Shown: positions 19,940-29,114, counted from the stretch's first letter. The stretch: DNA of 64,000 nt from Candidatus Gastranaerophilales bacterium (GCA_944322675.1 CALUPO010000006.1:59394-123393), one strand, 5' to 3'. Numbers and translations are program-made. Notes: generated by a model from the sequence alone, not told the origin.

Positions 19940-20161
19940 TTATTTTTCTCCCATTTTATTTATATAAAATCTTATTTTTTTTATAACTACAGCAATAGAA
20001 ATAAATATAACTACACTAATAAAAAAACAGACTAAAAGTTTACTAGAAATAACATTATCAATATTTAAAAGACACCAACTTACACATCCATAAAAAGCAG
20101 TTGTAAAAATAGTTAATAACAGTTTGTAAAAATTAATTTTCTCTCTGTATACTTCATTCAT
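19940..20161 (-). CDS. Small two-span membrane protein
   Basis: A 73-residue protein with a polar N-terminus (MNEVYREKINFY), two hydrophobic helices (about 13-32 and 41-60) and a basic end (KKIRFYINKMGEK). It has the same length and layout, including an ending of the form R-x(2)-INKM, as the 78-residue protein at 54659-54895, and like it is followed directly by a tiny single-span peptide starting MLE. There is no ribosome site; a promoter ending 6 nt before the ATG predicts a leaderless mRNA. Function unknown; it could be a holin-like, anchor or regulatory peptide. Confidence 0.72.
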   Translation of the reverse strand: MNEVYREKINFYKLLLTIFTTAFYGCVSWCLLNIDNVISSKLLVCFFISVVIFISIAVVIKKIRFYINKMGEK

Positions 20162-20167
20162 TTTATA

Positions 20168-20196
20168 AGGTTATCACAATAAAATAAAAGTTTCAA
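20168..20196 (-). promoter_or_regulatory. Promoter abutting the start of the 73-residue gene
   Basis: The minus strand reads TTGAAA (20191-20196), a 17-nt spacer and TAACCT (20168-20173), then 6 nt and the ATG (20159-20161). An alternative -10 with an extended TG is GATAAC just upstream. Either choice places the start site within a few bases of the ATG. Confidence 0.42.
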
Positions 20197-20233
20197 TAAT
20201 ATAAGTATTAAATTTTAAAACTTTGTAAATTTT

Positions 20234-20262
20234 TTGTATAAAATATTTTGATAAAGTATAAT
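20234..20262 (+). promoter_or_regulatory. recA promoter
   Basis: TTGTAT (20234-20239), a 17-nt spacer and TATAAT (20257-20262). The leader is about 30 nt. I see no GAAC-N4-GTTC or other clear LexA-type palindrome here. Confidence 0.62.
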
Positions 20263-20299
20263 AAGAAGTAAATGACAAAAATAAAAAGGAGTATAAAGC

Positions 20300-21364
20300 A
20301 TGGCAACAGCAAAGGTCAGCAAAGACAAGACAAAAGTAGTTATTGCACCGCCTGAGGAAAAAGGGAAAGCACTTCAACTTGCAATTGATAAAATAGAAAA
20401 AGATTTTGGAAAAGGTTCAATAATGAAACTTGGCGAAAGAAGCCTGGTTTCTGTTGAAGCAATACCAACAGGTGCATTAAGTGTAGATGTAGCATTGGGT
20501 ATTGGTGGCGTACCTCGTGGTCGTATTATTGAAGTATATGGACCTGAAAGCAGTGGGAAAACAACTTTAGCCCAGCATATCGTTGCAGAGTGTCAACAAC
20601 GTGGCGGTATTGCTGCTTTTATTGATGCAGAGCATGCTTTAGATCCTGAATATGCAAGACGTTTGGGAGTCAATGTTGATGAATTACTTATTTCTCAACC
20701 GGATACAGGTGAGCAGGCATTGGAAATAGCCGAAGAACTTGTACGTTCAAGTGCAATTGATGTTGTTGTTATTGACTCTGTTGCTGCACTTGTTCCAAAA
20801 GCTGAAATTGATGGCACAATGGAAGACCAACAAATGGGACTTCAAGCACGTTTAATGTCAAAAGCTTTGAGAAAATTAACAGGTGTTGTTGGTAAAACAA
20901 ATACTACTGTTATTTTTATCAATCAACTTCGTCAAAAAATAGGCGGGTATGGTTTATCTGAAACTACAGCAGGTGGTAATGCTCTAAAATATTATGCAAG
21001 CGTTCGCCTTGATATACGTAAAATTGAAACCTTAAAAAAAGACGAAAAAGAATATGGTAACCGAGTTAAAGTAAAAGTTGTTAAAAATAAAGTTGCTCCA
21101 CCTTTTAGAGTTGGTGAGTTTGACCTTATTTATGGTGAAGGCATTTGTAAAATCGGTTCAATTATTGACATGGCTGTTAATTTTGAGATAATAAATAAAG
21201 CAGGTGCCTGGTTTAGCTATGAAGAAACAAAACTTGGTCAGGGTAAAGAAAAAGCAAAGGAATTTTTAAAAGAAAATCCTCAAATCTTAGAACAAATTGA
21301 AACATTAGTAAGAGAAAAACTAAATCCACAAGCACAACAACAAAATATAGAAGAGGAAGAATAA
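20300..21364 (+). CDS. recA: Recombinase RecA
   Basis: Strand-exchange ATPase and SOS co-protease, 354 residues. The N-terminal [20 protein letters not shown], Walker [10 protein letters not shown] (81-89), Walker B region [10 protein letters not shown] and the DNA-binding loop 2 segment [18 protein letters not shown] are all intact. The first 20 residues are a Lys-rich extension and the tail is Gln/Glu-rich, as usual. A GGAG ribosome site lies 8 nt upstream. It is followed 6 nt later by metG, an uncommon pairing. Confidence 0.99.
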   Translation: MATAKVSKDKTKVVIAPPEEKGKALQLAIDKIEKDFGKGSIMKLGERSLVSVEAIPTGALSVDVALGIGGVPRGRIIEVYGPESSGKTTLAQHIVAECQQRGGIAAFIDAEHALDPEYARRLGVNVDELLISQPDTGEQALEIAEELVRSSAIDVVVIDSVAALVPKAEIDGTMEDQQMGLQARLMSKALRKLTGVVGKTNTTVIFINQLRQKIGGYGLSETTAGGNALKYYASVRLDIRKIETLKKDEKEYGNRVKVKVVKNKVAPPFRVGEFDLIYGEGICKIGSIIDMAVNFEIINKAGAWFSYEETKLGQGKEKAKEFLKENPQILEQIETLVREKLNPQAQQQNIEEEE

Positions 21365-21370
21365 ACAATA

Positions 21371-22933
21371 ATGAACGAAAATTTTTATATCACAACCGCA
21401 ATTGACTATGTAAACGGCAAAGCACATATAGGTCATGCTTTTGAAAAAATTATAACAGATGTAATATACCGACACTTTAAACAGCGTTGTGATAAAACAA
21501 TGTTTTTAACAGGAACTGATGAGCATGGTATAAAAATACAAAAAACAGCTAAAAGTTTAAATATTTCACCTATGGAACTTTGCAATCAAAATGTTGAAGC
21601 TTTTCAAAATAGTTGGAAACTTTTGGATATAAATTATGATAAGTTTATTAGAACAACCTCCCATGAGCATAAAGAAATTGTCCAAAAAATATTTGAAAAA
21701 TTACTTAAACAAGGTGATATTTATAAACATTCATATAAAGGTTTATATTGTAATGGTTGTGAGTGTTTCTTGAACGAAAAAGATTTAACAGAAGATGGTT
21801 TATGCCCAAATCATTTAACAAAACCTGAAGTTGTTGAAGAAGAAAATTATTTCTTTAAACTTACAAAATATAAAGATGCAATTATAAATCATATAAAAAG
21901 TAATCCTGATTTTATAATACCTTCATTTCGAGCAAATGAAGTTTTAAATCAGTTAGAAAATATTGAAGATATTTCGGTTTCTCGTTCAATAAATAATGTA
22001 AGCTGGGGAATACCAGTATTAAGTGATGATAGTCAAATTATTTACGTTTGGATTGATGCTTTGTCTAATTATATTACAGCTTTAGGTTATGACCCGGATA
22101 AAGAAGAACAAAATGAAACTTTTACAACTTTCTGGCCTGCAAGTTGTCAGGTTATAGGCAAAGACATATTAAAATTTCATTCAATTTATTGGATTGCTTT
22201 ACTTATGGCACTTGATTTACCGCTTCCAAAGCACATTTTGGCTCACGGTTGGATTACAATTGATGAAACCAAAATGTCAAAATCTTTAGGCAATGTTTTA
22301 TCACCTGAAAATATTTTGAAAAGCTTTGAACTTCAAAAACCCGATGCTTTTCGCTATTACATTTCTAGCTGTGCAAATTGTGGAAAAGACGGAAATTATA
22401 GCGACATTGATTTTAAAGAAAAAGTTAATGCCGATTTGGCAAATAATATGGGAAATTTATTAAACCGCTCTTTAAATATTCTTGTTAAATATTTTGATGG
22501 TGAAATAAAAGATGAATTTATTGTTGAAGATGAAATAATAAAAACAGCAAAAAAAACTGTTAATAAAGTTGTTGAAAATTTTGATAAGTTTCAAGTTGCA
22601 GAAGCTGCTTTTGAAATTATGACTCTTTTAAACGCTGCAAATAAATATATAAACGATAAAGCACCATGGAGTCTTTCAAAAAACGGTGATTTAACTCAAG
22701 CCGGTGTCGTTTTATATAATGTCTTTGAAGTTATGAGGTATGTTTCGGTTTTAATTTACCCATATTGCCCAAATATTGCTTCAAATATTGCGAAACAGCT
22801 TAAAACAAATATTAATATCAAACTTTATGACTTAGACAAAAATAATATTAAAGCTGGTAAAATTATCACTAAAGATGAAATTACACCTGTATTTTTGCGA
22901 CTTGATAGTGAATTTGCACAAAATAAGAAATAG
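21371..22933 (+). CDS. metG: Methionyl-tRNA synthetase
   Basis: Charges tRNA-Met. The 520-residue protein is the short form without the C-terminal EMAP-like tRNA-binding domain. The class I signature is AHIGHAFEKI (residues 18-27) and the KMSKS loop is in the ETKMSKSLGNVL segment (about 300). A zinc knuckle uses CNGC and a CPNH in place of the second Cys pair. The anticodon-binding helical domain follows. It starts 6 nt after recA; a GAGGA within the recA end may serve as ribosome site, with long spacing. Confidence 0.96.
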   Translation: MNENFYITTAIDYVNGKAHIGHAFEKIITDVIYRHFKQRCDKTMFLTGTDEHGIKIQKTAKSLNISPMELCNQNVEAFQNSWKLLDINYDKFIRTTSHEHKEIVQKIFEKLLKQGDIYKHSYKGLYCNGCECFLNEKDLTEDGLCPNHLTKPEVVEEENYFFKLTKYKDAIINHIKSNPDFIIPSFRANEVLNQLENIEDISVSRSINNVSWGIPVLSDDSQIIYVWIDALSNYITALGYDPDKEEQNETFTTFWPASCQVIGKDILKFHSIYWIALLMALDLPLPKHILAHGWITIDETKMSKSLGNVLSPENILKSFELQKPDAFRYYISSCANCGKDGNYSDIDFKEKVNADLANNMGNLLNRSLNILVKYFDGEIKDEFIVEDEIIKTAKKTVNKVVENFDKFQVAEAAFEIMTLLNAANKYINDKAPWSLSKNGDLTQAGVVLYNVFEVMRYVSVLIYPYCPNIASNIAKQLKTNINIKLYDLDKNNIKAGKIITKDEITPVFLRLDSEFAQNKK

Positions 22934-22942
22934 GACTAACCT
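22914..22942 (+). promoter_or_regulatory. prfB promoter abutting the start codon
   Basis: TTGCAC (22914-22919), a 17-nt spacer and TAACCT (22937-22942), then 6 nt and the prfB ATG (22949). There is no Shine-Dalgarno, so a leaderless prfB transcript is predicted. The -35 lies inside the end of metG. Confidence 0.42.
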
Positions 22943-22948
22943 CAAAAT

Positions 22949-24049
22949 ATGCAGTTTCAAACAAGTCAAGATTTTAATATTGTTATTGAAAAATATAAAA
23001 ATGCTCTTCAATTTTTTAATGTAAATAAAATAAATGAAGATATAAATCATTTGCAACAAGAACTCGAAAATCCTGATATTTGGAATAATCAAAAAAAAGC
23101 TCAAGAACTTTCGCAAAATTTAAAAGAAAACAAAGATAAACTTGAAAGGCTTAGTTTTTGGGAAAGTCTTTATGATGACATTGTTGTATTAAAAGATTTG
23201 TTTGAAACGGATGTAGAATTTAGAGATGAAGCTATTTTAAAGGCGGATAAACTTAATGATGAATTAAACAAATTTGAAACCGAGCAAAAGTTGAACGGTG
23301 AATACGATAAAAGTAATGCAATAATAACAATTATATCAGGAGCCGGCGGCACTGATGCACAAGATTGGGCTTCAATGTTGTTAAGAATGTATTTAAGGTG
23401 GGCTGAAAAAAGAAAATATAAAGTTGAAATGCTTGAAAAACAAGATGGAGATGAAGCCGGGATAAAAAGTGCAACTTTAAAAGTTGAAGGTAAGTTTGCA
23501 TTTGGTTATTTACAAGCTGAAAGAGGTGTTCATCGCCTTGTTAGGATATCTCCTTTTAATGCAAATGGCAAACGACAAACTAGTTTTGCTTCTCTTGAAG
23601 TTTCACCTTTAATTGAAGATTTGGATAAAAAAATTGAAATCCCTCAAGAAGAAATTGAAGTCGAAACAATGCGCTCTGGTGGAGCCGGCGGTCAAAATGT
23701 CAATAAGGTTGAAACCGCTGTTAGAATTTATCATAAACCAACAGGTATTGTTGTAAAATGTCAACAACAACGTTCGCAACTTCAAAATAAAGAGACTGCA
23801 CTTCAAATTTTAGCTTCAAAACTGCTTGCTATTAAACAAGCTGAGCATGAAGCTAAGTTATCGCAACTTAAAGGTGAAAATGTTGATGTAAATTTTGGCT
23901 CTCAGATTCGTTCTTATGTCTTTCATCCTTATAAAATGGTTAAAGACCATCGCACCAACTTTGAAGTCTCAAATGTTGATGCGGTTATGGATGGTGATAT
24001 TGACGAGTTTATTGAAAGCTATTTAAAATTTAAAGCTTTAAATAGTTAA
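22949..24049 (+). CDS. prfB: Peptide chain release factor 2
   Basis: Recognises UGA/UAA stops and releases the peptide. The 366-residue frame is continuous: the N-terminal helical domain ([15 protein letters not shown]), the tripeptide-loop domain, the GGQ catalytic motif ([19 protein letters not shown], about residue 245) and the C-terminal domain ending in the RF2-typical [18 protein letters not shown]. The programmed +1 frameshift with an internal UGA, common in prfB, is absent: codons 20-35 are open with no CUU-UGA. An in-frame TAA 12 nt upstream fixes the start. It converges on the aquaporin gene. Confidence 0.96.
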   Translation: MQFQTSQDFNIVIEKYKNALQFFNVNKINEDINHLQQELENPDIWNNQKKAQELSQNLKENKDKLERLSFWESLYDDIVVLKDLFETDVEFRDEAILKADKLNDELNKFETEQKLNGEYDKSNAIITIISGAGGTDAQDWASMLLRMYLRWAEKRKYKVEMLEKQDGDEAGIKSATLKVEGKFAFGYLQAERGVHRLVRISPFNANGKRQTSFASLEVSPLIEDLDKKIEIPQEEIEVETMRSGGAGGQNVNKVETAVRIYHKPTGIVVKCQQQRSQLQNKETALQILASKLLAIKQAEHEAKLSQLKGENVDVNFGSQIRSYVFHPYKMVKDHRTNFEVSNVDAVMDGDIDEFIESYLKFKALNS

Positions 24050-24062
24050 ATATATTATTTGT

Positions 24063-24689
24063 TTATTCATCTATTGTTAATTTAAAAACTAAAGCTGCAA
24101 CTATGGCACTTAGAAAATTTGCAACAATAGTCAATCCTATAAGCTGCCATGATGCAACACCTATAATTCCTAAGCCTATTGCAACAGCTGGGTTAAATGC
24201 TGTTAAACATAGTGTGCTAACGGCAAATATACCTGTTGTAACAGAAGAACCTATTGCAAAACCATAAAACGAATTGCCATCTGTGCGATATGATGTTGCT
24301 GTCATTAATACTACATAACATAAAACAAATGTAAATATAAATTCTGCTATCATCATATTTTTAATATTAAATGTTAAAATTTCACTATTACCATTTGACA
24401 TACTTAAAGCAATATAAGCTGCTAATGATGCACCTATAACTTGAAAGATCATATATGGTATTAATCTTTTATAAGATAAAGCTCCACGTATTGATGCTGC
24501 TAATGATACAGCCGGATTAAAATGCCCACCTGAAACCTGTCCTAACGCATAAACCATTATCATTAATGCAAATCCTATTGCTATTGCTGCTATTACACCT
24601 GAAGTTGGCATTAATATTACACACGCTATTGTGAACATTAAAATAAATGCTCCTATAAACTCCGCTATATAACGTCTTATGTTTTCCAT
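24063..24689 (-). CDS. MIP-family channel (aquaporin-like) lacking the selectivity-filter arginine
   Basis: A 208-residue channel with six hydrophobic helices and two half-helices. NPA motifs are at residues 58-60 (GGHFNPAVSLA) and 166-168 (AFNPAVAIGLG). In aquaporins and glycerol facilitators the second NPA is normally followed by Arg, which narrows the pore; here the residue is Val. The pore should therefore be wider or differently selective, so water is not a safe substrate assignment. It is shorter than AqpZ (231) by trimmed loops. It is monocistronic by appearance, between convergent prfB and the end of folP. Confidence 0.9.
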   Translation of the reverse strand: MENIRRYIAEFIGAFILMFTIACVILMPTSGVIAAIAIGFALMIMVYALGQVSGGHFNPAVSLAASIRGALSYKRLIPYMIFQVIGASLAAYIALSMSNGNSEILTFNIKNMMIAEFIFTFVLCYVVLMTATSYRTDGNSFYGFAIGSSVTTGIFAVSTLCLTAFNPAVAIGLGIIGVASWQLIGLTIVANFLSAIVAALVFKLTIDE

Positions 24690-24772
24690 ATTTTTACCTC
24701 ATTTCAAATTAACATATAATAATTTAACAAAAATAATTATTTTTTTAATCACCACATTAATTATTTAATAGT

Positions 24773-25984
24773 TTAATTATTATTTATAAATTGAGATAAA
24801 ATATTTTTTAAAAGTTTTATATTTTCTGTTTGATGCACACGTGTTAAACAGGCTCCATTATTTAAAGCAAGAGTGTTATAAACAACTGTTGCATAATCAA
24901 GTTCTTCTTTTTTTGATGTATTAAATAATTTAGTAATAAAACTTTTTCGCGATAATGCAATAAGTATTGGTTTGTTTATAGATTTAAAATCTTCTAACCT
25001 TTTTATAATCTCAATATTTTGATTTTCTGTTTTGCCAAACCCAATTCCAGGATCAATTATAATTTTCTTGAGTCCTTTTTCTTCTAAAAAATCTACTTTT
25101 TTCTTTAAGTATAAATAAATATCGTCAATTAAATTTTTATATTTTGTTTTATTTTGCATATCATCAGGAGTCGAAGGACTGTGTGTAATAATATAAATTT
25201 TGTTATATTTTTTAATAAAATCAATCATTTTTTTGTCATAATCGCCTGAAGAAACATCGTTTATTATATCAACGTTACTATCAAGTGAAAACCTTGCGAC
25301 TTCCTCGCTTCTTGTATCAATACTAAGTGGCAAGAATGGAAATTCTCTCACAATTTCTTTTAAAATATGCTTAAGCCTTTTTATTTGTTCAGAACTTTCG
25401 ACTTCTTTTGCTCCAGGTTGCGTTGATTCAGCACCTATATCTAAAATATCAATCCCATTTTCAACCATCAATTCAACTTGTTTTAAAGCATCTTTAAGTT
25501 TTATAAATAAACCACCATCTGAAAAAGAATCAGGCGTGATATTTAAAATACCCATAACATATTTTTTATTTTGAAAATCAAACTCTTTATTTTTGATTTG
25601 CCATACTTTTAAATTTCTGTTTATATTATTCTGAATAAGTTGTGCAATTTCTTTCATTCTAAAAGGTTGAAGTTTTAGTTTTTCAACAATCTTTTTTAAA
25701 ATAGAATAAGAAGCGACAACAATACAATCGGTATAATCAACTTCATTTAAAAGTACACCACGACTCAAAGCACAATCGGAACCTAGAGAAAGACAAATTT
25801 GTTTCAAAATAGTTGCTTCATGAGGTTTTAAATTAAAAAGTTTTATCGATTTATACTTATATTTTTGGCAAGCACAATTTATATATGAAGCATCGAAATC
25901 AACACTTTGAAGTTCTCTAGTCATATTTTTTTCATTTAAATCTTTAATATAAATTGTATTTTTATAATCTCTACAACTTTTCAT
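24773..25984 (-). CDS. folP: Dihydropteroate synthase with N-terminal extension
   Basis: Condenses p-aminobenzoate with the pterin pyrophosphate in folate synthesis. The core from about residue 130 carries VMGILNITPDSFSDGG, DIGAESTQPGA, SIDTRSEEVA and the C-terminal substrate loop ending HQTENIKLLK. The first 120 or so residues are an extra domain (SLGSDCALSRGVLL, DCIVVASYSILKKIVEKL) seen in long-form DHPS proteins of some bacteria, role not known to me. It overlaps the proA end by 14 nt, so the genes are coupled. Confidence 0.93.
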   Translation of the reverse strand: MKSCRDYKNTIYIKDLNEKNMTRELQSVDFDASYINCACQKYKYKSIKLFNLKPHEATILKQICLSLGSDCALSRGVLLNEVDYTDCIVVASYSILKKIVEKLKLQPFRMKEIAQLIQNNINRNLKVWQIKNKEFDFQNKKYVMGILNITPDSFSDGGLFIKLKDALKQVELMVENGIDILDIGAESTQPGAKEVESSEQIKRLKHILKEIVREFPFLPLSIDTRSEEVARFSLDSNVDIINDVSSGDYDKKMIDFIKKYNKIYIITHSPSTPDDMQNKTKYKNLIDDIYLYLKKKVDFLEEKGLKKIIIDPGIGFGKTENQNIEIIKRLEDFKSINKPILIALSRKSFITKLFNTSKKEELDYATVVYNTLALNNGACLTRVHQTENIKLLKNILSQFINNN

Positions 25985-27209
25985 GCTTAAAAGTTTTCAA
26001 TCCTTTTGCATAATCATCAACAATTTGTCCATTACCTTTCAATTTATATTTATAAATTGTAAGCCCTTCTAATCCAACAGGTCCACGAGCATGTGTTTTA
26101 TTAGTTGAAATCCCAACCTCTGCCCCAAAACCGTATCTGAAACCATCGGCAAAACGTGTTGAACAATTGTGATAAACAGATGAAGAATCAACTTCATTTA
26201 AAAATTTATTAGCATTATTTTCATCTTCTGTGATAATACAATCTGTGTGTCCTGAGCCATAATTGTTAATATGATTTATAGCCTCATCTAAATTGCTGAC
26301 TATTTTTAATGTAACTTTTTTTTCACCATATTCAAAACTATAATCATCAACATTTTCAAATATTTCAACATCATTAGTTTTTAGACAATCTTTTAACTTA
26401 TCAATATATTTAAAATTCTTATGCACCAAAATAGTTTCAACACTATTGCAAGCACTTGGATACTGTGTTTTTGAATCAACACAAATTTTTAATGTTTTAT
26501 TTAAATTGGCACTTTCATCAACAAAAATATGACAAATTCCGCTTGCATGACCTAAAACAGGGATTTTAGTATTTTCTTTTATATATTTTACAAGTTTATT
26601 GGAACCTCTTGGGATTATTAAATTAACATATTTATCATAATTTAGAAGTTTATTAACATCATCATGGCTAAATACAAGATTTATAACATTTTTTGGAAAA
26701 TTGATAGATTCTAAAGCTTCATTTATAAGTTTTGCAAAAATTTTATTTGTATTAATGCTTTCACTTCCACCTTTTAATACAACTGCATTGCCAGATTTAA
26801 TAGCTAAAGTTGCAATTTGTACAATTACATCCGGTCTTGCTTCAAAAATAACACATATTACACCAATTGGACAGCTTATTTTTTCCAAAATCAAATTTTC
26901 ATCAAGTTTTGTTTTTGAAAGAATTTTATTAACAGGATCTTCAAGTTTTATTACATCATAAATTCCTGCAATCATATCTCGCATTTTATTTTCATCAAGT
27001 TTTAGTCTATTATATGTGCTTTGAGTGATTTTACCTAAACTAACAAGTTCTTTTGCTTGCACCAAATCCATATTATTATTTTCAAAAATGACATCTTTAT
27101 TTTTTTCAATAATTTGAGCTATAGCTTCAAGTGCCTCATTTTTTGTTTTATTATCCAAATTGGCAAGTTTTAATGCTGCATTTTTAGTTTCTTTTAATAA
27201 ATTTTCCAA
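25971..27209 (-). CDS. proA: Glutamate-5-semialdehyde dehydrogenase (gamma-glutamyl phosphate reductase)
   Basis: Second step of proline synthesis: reduces gamma-glutamyl phosphate with NADPH. It is 412 residues. The catalytic Cys lies in KTQYPSACNSVETILVH, and the signatures VIFEARPDV, LKGGSES and HARGPVGLEGLT are present. The start is TTG with a GGGG ribosome site about 7 nt upstream; no ATG lies near. It sits 17 nt after proB and overlaps folP, forming proB-proA-folP. Confidence 0.96.
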   Translation of the reverse strand: MENLLKETKNAALKLANLDNKTKNEALEAIAQIIEKNKDVIFENNNMDLVQAKELVSLGKITQSTYNRLKLDENKMRDMIAGIYDVIKLEDPVNKILSKTKLDENLILEKISCPIGVICVIFEARPDVIVQIATLAIKSGNAVVLKGGSESINTNKIFAKLINEALESINFPKNVINLVFSHDDVNKLLNYDKYVNLIIPRGSNKLVKYIKENTKIPVLGHASGICHIFVDESANLNKTLKICVDSKTQYPSACNSVETILVHKNFKYIDKLKDCLKTNDVEIFENVDDYSFEYGEKKVTLKIVSNLDEAINHINNYGSGHTDCIITEDENNANKFLNEVDSSSVYHNCSTRFADGFRYGFGAEVGISTNKTHARGPVGLEGLTIYKYKLKGNGQIVDDYAKGLKTFKHEKL

Positions 27210-27226
27210 AATTATCCCCTTTATTT

Positions 27227-28366
27227 TTATAATATAACAATATTATCACGTGTAATTATAGCATCATAGTTTTTATAACCTAAAATATTTAATATTTCAT
27301 CAGAATGGCATCCAACAAGTTTAATACAATCAGAACAATTATAATTAGCAACACCACGAGCAAAAATATTATTATCTTCATCAATAATATTAACAACATC
27401 TCCACGTTGAAAGTCATTTTCAATTTTTATAACGCCAATAGGAAGCAAACTTGAATCACCTTTTAATAAAGCCTTTTTAGCTCCATTATTAACAACTATC
27501 TGCCCACAAATATTAACAGCATAAGCTATCCATTTTTTCTTTCCTGATAAATTTTCATAAGGTAAAAAAATTGTACCCTTATTATTTTCAAGTACTTCGT
27601 CAATAGCGTTTTCAATTTTACCATTTGAAATAATACAAGCACCACCTGAGCGCGTCATCACTTTTGCAGCTTGAAGTTTAGTTTTCATTCCCCCACGACC
27701 ACCAGAGGTTGCTTCAAAACCTAGTTTTTCAATATCTTCATCAATTTTTTCCACAACACTTATAAACTTTGCATTTGGATTTATTTTTGGATTATCATCA
27801 TACAATCCGTCAATATCAGATAGAATAATTAATAAATCGGCTTCCAAACGGCTTGCAACAAGTGCAGAGAGTTTATCATTGTCTGAAAAACTTATATCCA
27901 CCATATCGCTTATTGTTTCCAGTTCACTTGATGAAACAGCATCGTTTTGATTGATAACAGGTATTACATTTAGTTTTAAAAGTTCATTTAAAACATCTGA
28001 CAAATTTAAATATTTAATACGGTTTGAAAAATCATCTTCTGTTAATAAAAGCTGTGAAACCAGTATGTCGTGTTTTTGAAATTCTTTTTCATAAATAGAC
28101 ATCAAATATCCTTGACCTATTGAAGCACAAGCCATTTTTAAAGTAAGGTTTGAATTTGGATCTACTCCAAGCTTTTTAGCTCCAATTCCAACAGCACCTG
28201 ATGTTACAACAATAACCTCAACTCCTTTTTTATGAAGCTTTGCAATTTGTGAAATAAATGATTCAATACGTTTTTGTGATAAATCTCCAGTTTCATCTCT
28301 AAGTACATTTGTACCGAATTTCAAAACAACTCTTTTTATATTTTTTATTATTTCATCACGTTTCAT
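27227..28366 (-). CDS. proB: Glutamate 5-kinase
   Basis: First step of proline synthesis, phosphorylating glutamate and normally inhibited by proline. The kinase domain begins RVVLKFGTNVLRD, with VTSGAVGIGAKKLG, NQNDAVSSSE and GRGGMKTKLQAAKV; a C-terminal PUA domain spans about 285-375. The frame continues 22 codons upstream to 28432, but that stretch translates an inverted repeat and is not conserved-looking, so the start is the ATG at 28364-28366. No ribosome site; a promoter ends 6 nt before this ATG. Confidence 0.95.
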   Translation of the reverse strand: MKRDEIIKNIKRVVLKFGTNVLRDETGDLSQKRIESFISQIAKLHKKGVEVIVVTSGAVGIGAKKLGVDPNSNLTLKMACASIGQGYLMSIYEKEFQKHDILVSQLLLTEDDFSNRIKYLNLSDVLNELLKLNVIPVINQNDAVSSSELETISDMVDISFSDNDKLSALVASRLEADLLIILSDIDGLYDDNPKINPNAKFISVVEKIDEDIEKLGFEATSGGRGGMKTKLQAAKVMTRSGGACIISNGKIENAIDEVLENNKGTIFLPYENLSGKKKWIAYAVNICGQIVVNNGAKKALLKGDSSLLPIGVIKIENDFQRGDVVNIIDEDNNIFARGVANYNCSDCIKLVGCHSDEILNILGYKNYDAIITRDNIVIL

Positions 28367-28372
28367 AAAAAG

Positions 28373-28402
28373 ATTATACAACAAATCATTTATATTCAAC
28401 AA
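28373..28402 (-). promoter_or_regulatory. proB promoter abutting the start codon
   Basis: The minus strand reads TTGTTG (28397-28402), an 18-nt spacer and TATAAT (28373-28378), then 6 nt and the ATG. It predicts a leaderless proBA-folP mRNA. Confidence 0.55.
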
Positions 28403-28413
28403 TATGGTATAAT

Positions 28414-28472
28414 TTTCGGGTGCACAGGGCAAATTTAATTAAAATAAATTATAATGCCCTGTGCACCCGAAA
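28414..28472. repeat. GC-rich perfect inverted repeat, 18-bp arms, without a U-tract
   Basis: Arms at 28414-28431 and 28455-28472 (core CGGGTGCACAGGGC and its complement) are perfectly complementary around a 23-nt all-A/T loop. The arms are about 60% G+C in very AT-rich surroundings. The repeat begins 4 nt past the stop of the gene at 28476, where a terminator is expected, but neither strand has a run of T after the stem. It could be a rho-independent-like hairpin, an RNA-stability element or a small mobile repeat. Confidence 0.75.
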
Positions 28473-28475
28473 CAA

Positions 28476-29114
28476 TCACTCCTTATATTCATTAAGAGTT
28501 TTATTCATATATATACTTTGCATAGTTTGTAACATAATTGTAGATAAAAAACTAAATAAAAAAGCTAATCCATAACGTAATAAAATATTTTTATTATCAG
28601 GTGCAAGTTTCATTAAAGCACAAGGCATCAAAAGGAATATAATAGGAGAATAACGATTCAATATTTTTTTATCAAGTTCCAATTGCTTACTAAGAGCCTC
28701 TTTTTTTGTTTCATTCTTTTCTTTGCAAAAATAAATTTTGTGATTTAAAGCATACCCTAAAACTGATGCTAAAATTGGCAATATCAATAATTTAGCACAA
28801 AATTTAAATTTATTTTTATCCTTATCTTCACATAAGGAGAGTTTAAAATTTTTCAAAACATCTTTCTTTTTATCATTTTTTTGTGATTTAATATAATTCA
28901 AATATTTTTGTTTTGAAGGAACTAAAGTATAAAATCCCAAAGATAAAGAACTAAGGTAAGATACATTTTGAAAAATTTTATACGGATGTTTTTTCGCAAT
29001 AAAAACATCTTGTTGTTGTTCTTCTTCATCATGTTTTAATGGTTTGGAATCATTACCAAATGATTTTGTTTTAAATTTTGATATATTTATATATTTTCCG
29101 CCTTTAATTTTCAT
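28476..29114 (-). CDS. Lineage-specific membrane protein, paralogue of the next gene upstream
   Basis: A 212-residue protein of unknown function starting MKIKGGKYINISKF and reaching a KSFG near residue 20, the MKI-FG signature. Hydrophobic helices lie at about 48-65, 104-122, 150-172 and 176-198. The segment NHKIYFCKEKNETKKEALSK aligns with NSKIFITKNENETKKETIEK in the upstream gene, in the same position between helices, so the two are diverged tandem paralogues. It overlaps that gene by 11 nt. No homologue outside the lineage is known to me. Confidence 0.75.
   Translation of the reverse strand: MKIKGGKYINISKFKTKSFGNDSKPLKHDEEEQQQDVFIAKKHPYKIFQNVSYLSSLSLGFYTLVPSKQKYLNYIKSQKNDKKKDVLKNFKLSLCEDKDKNKFKFCAKLLILPILASVLGYALNHKIYFCKEKNETKKEALSKQLELDKKILNRYSPIIFLLMPCALMKLAPDNKNILLRYGLAFLFSFLSTIMLQTMQSIYMNKTLNEYKE

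Noticed and set aside
20162..20299. LexA site at recA
   Set aside because: No GAAC-N4-GTTC, CTGT-N8-ACAG or cyanobacterial-type palindrome is visible in the recA upstream region.
22949..23060. Programmed +1 frameshift in prfB
   Set aside because: The release factor reads in one frame from ATG to stop with no in-frame UGA near codon 25.
28367..28432. Upstream extension of proB by 22 residues
   Set aside because: It translates a promoter and one arm of an inverted repeat; the conserved protein begins at the ATG at 28366.
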